Assembly: GCF_003075455.1 (NCBI RefSeq)
Contig: NZ_QDAE01000007.1
Location: 62,001 to 126,000 of the forward strand
Direction of reading: 5' to 3'
Source: Arthrobacter sp. Bz4
GTDB taxonomy: Bacteria; Actinomycetota; Actinomycetes; Actinomycetales; Micrococcaceae
Length of the DNA stretch: 64,000 bases
Positions 63,625 to 64,000 of the stretch are shown here, piece after piece (positions within the stretch are counted from its first letter, which is position 1; each line of letters opens with the position of its first letter). The translations under genes were made by a program, and so were the position numbers. The notes under the pieces were generated by a model. It was not told where the DNA came from. It worked only from the letters and a program-made list of their open reading frames with translations, and ran no database searches.

Positions 63625-63667
63625 CAGGTTTCGCCCCGGATATCGGTTATTTGTGTTGACTCGATCC
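63608..63667. repeat. 60-bp palindromic repeat, copy B (oxidoreductase gene end)
   Basis: TCGAGTCAACACAAAT (63607-63622) and ATTTGTGTTGACTCGA (63649-63664) form a perfect 16-base stem around a 26-base centre. It is the sister of copy A near 60.1 kb (52 of 60 identical). The stop of the oxidoreductase gene (63622-63624) lies in its left arm. Intergenic 63668-63858 holds no supported gene. Confidence 0.88.
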
Positions 63668-63858
63668 CTGGGGAAAGACGTCTACCGGGCTGGTTCCTTT
63701 TTGCGGGTCGGAGCTGAACGCGCATCCGGTCAGCGTGATCACCGGTACTGCTAGGGTTGAATCATCCCAAAACTGCACAGGGGGCTTACCATTATTTACT
63801 GCCGGGCAGGAATCCGCCGCCAGATTAATTGCCCCACTGCAGAGACTTAAGGAGCACA

Positions 63859-64000
63859 ATGGCAACTATGGACAGAAAGTTCTCTGTAACCGAAGAATCG
63901 TCAAGCAAGCATCCACATGACTGGGGCCGGGCCATGGCAGTGGCCATCAGCCGGCTGGTTGAGATGGCGCACGAGGCGGGTGACGTGGTCGAACACGAGA
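63859..64000 (+). CDS. Partial hypothetical protein, runs off the right edge
   Basis: AAGGAGCACA precedes the ATG at 63859. At least 47 codons are open to the window end: MATMDRKFSVTEESSSKHPH, then a helical stretch including AMAVAISRLVEMAHEAGDVV. I do not recognise the family; the Ser-rich start and amphipathic helix are all that is visible. Confidence 0.6.
   Translation, partial: MATMDRKFSVTEESSSKHPHDWGRAMAVAISRLVEMAHEAGDVVEHE

Noticed and set aside
63647-63865. A 72-codon minus-strand frame with a lipobox-like LTGC and ending in GSSQHK
   Set aside because: It has no proper signal peptide (no basic n-region, hydrophobic stretch too short), overlaps the start of the next gene, and its end is encoded by the palindromic repeat. 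It could be a lipoprotein remnant but is not supported as a gene.

Overview
This window looks like a chromosomal segment of a high-GC Gram-positive bacterium (Actinomycetota), most likely a Micrococcales / Arthrobacter-like Micrococcaceae. The grounds are dense high-GC coding, a dnaK-grpE operon preceded by HspR-type HAIR inverted repeats, an LpqY-SugABC-type trehalose importer, a CopD-CtaG fusion protein, and a ydaO-type c-di-AMP riboswitch in front of an M23 peptidase gene. It reads as housekeeping and transport chromosome. I see no prophage, insertion sequence, integrase or CRISPR array.

Layout. 1-6.9 kb: dnaK-grpE, a class I aminotransferase and an MMPL transporter, all leftward; a MarR regulator diverges from the MMPL gene. 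7.4-12 kb: a phytoene-desaturase-like FAD oxidoreductase and an orphan ATP-grasp ligase converge on a MurJ-like flippase. 12-16.2 kb: a LysE exporter, a P-loop-kinase/PabB fusion, a GlsB-like membrane protein and PabC (p-aminobenzoate branch of folate synthesis). 16.2-17 kb: a decayed YCII locus (broken YCII copy, intact YCII gene, stub of a sigma-factor gene). 17-20 kb: a TPP-riboswitch-controlled ECF importer (ykoE-ykoD-ykoC). 20.2-27 kb: a DUF4235 protein and an mrpA-C-D-E-F-G cation/proton antiporter operon. 27-33.5 kb: an MFS protein, dCTP deaminase, tryptophan 2,3-dioxygenase, tRNA-Gly(CCC), YnfA, an MFS/LysR divergent pair and PanD. 33.6-40.8 kb: lpqY-sugA-sugB-sugC, then a HerA-like ATPase and a single-pass membrane protein. 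40.8-45 kb: a thioredoxin/NHL protein overlapping a CopD-CtaG protein. 45-47.5 kb: HU, an MFS protein and the small ribosomal-protein operon rpmB-rpmG-rpsN. 47.7-52.3 kb: a MarR/GlgC-like pair, an SGNH hydrolase, a lipid-kinase-family protein, and an M23 peptidase behind its riboswitch. 52.3-56.6 kb: a siderophore-iron uptake operon (two FecCD permeases, ATPase, siderophore-interacting protein) behind a candidate iron-repressor box. 56.7-64 kb: a Xi-class GST, a YihY protein, an epimerase, an MscS channel, a CPBP-like membrane protein, a pyridine-nucleotide disulphide oxidoreductase, and a partial gene at the right edge.

Three otherwise well-conserved genes (mrpE, kynA and the HerA-like gene) are each broken by what looks like one missing base, so sequencing or assembly error should be considered before calling them dead. 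The least expected sequence features are two copies of a 60-bp palindromic repeat near 60.1 and 63.6 kb, which supply the stop codon and the last residues (SSQHK) of two unrelated proteins; the kinase-PabB fusion; and the decayed YCII/sigma-factor locus. I found no clearly new multi-gene system.
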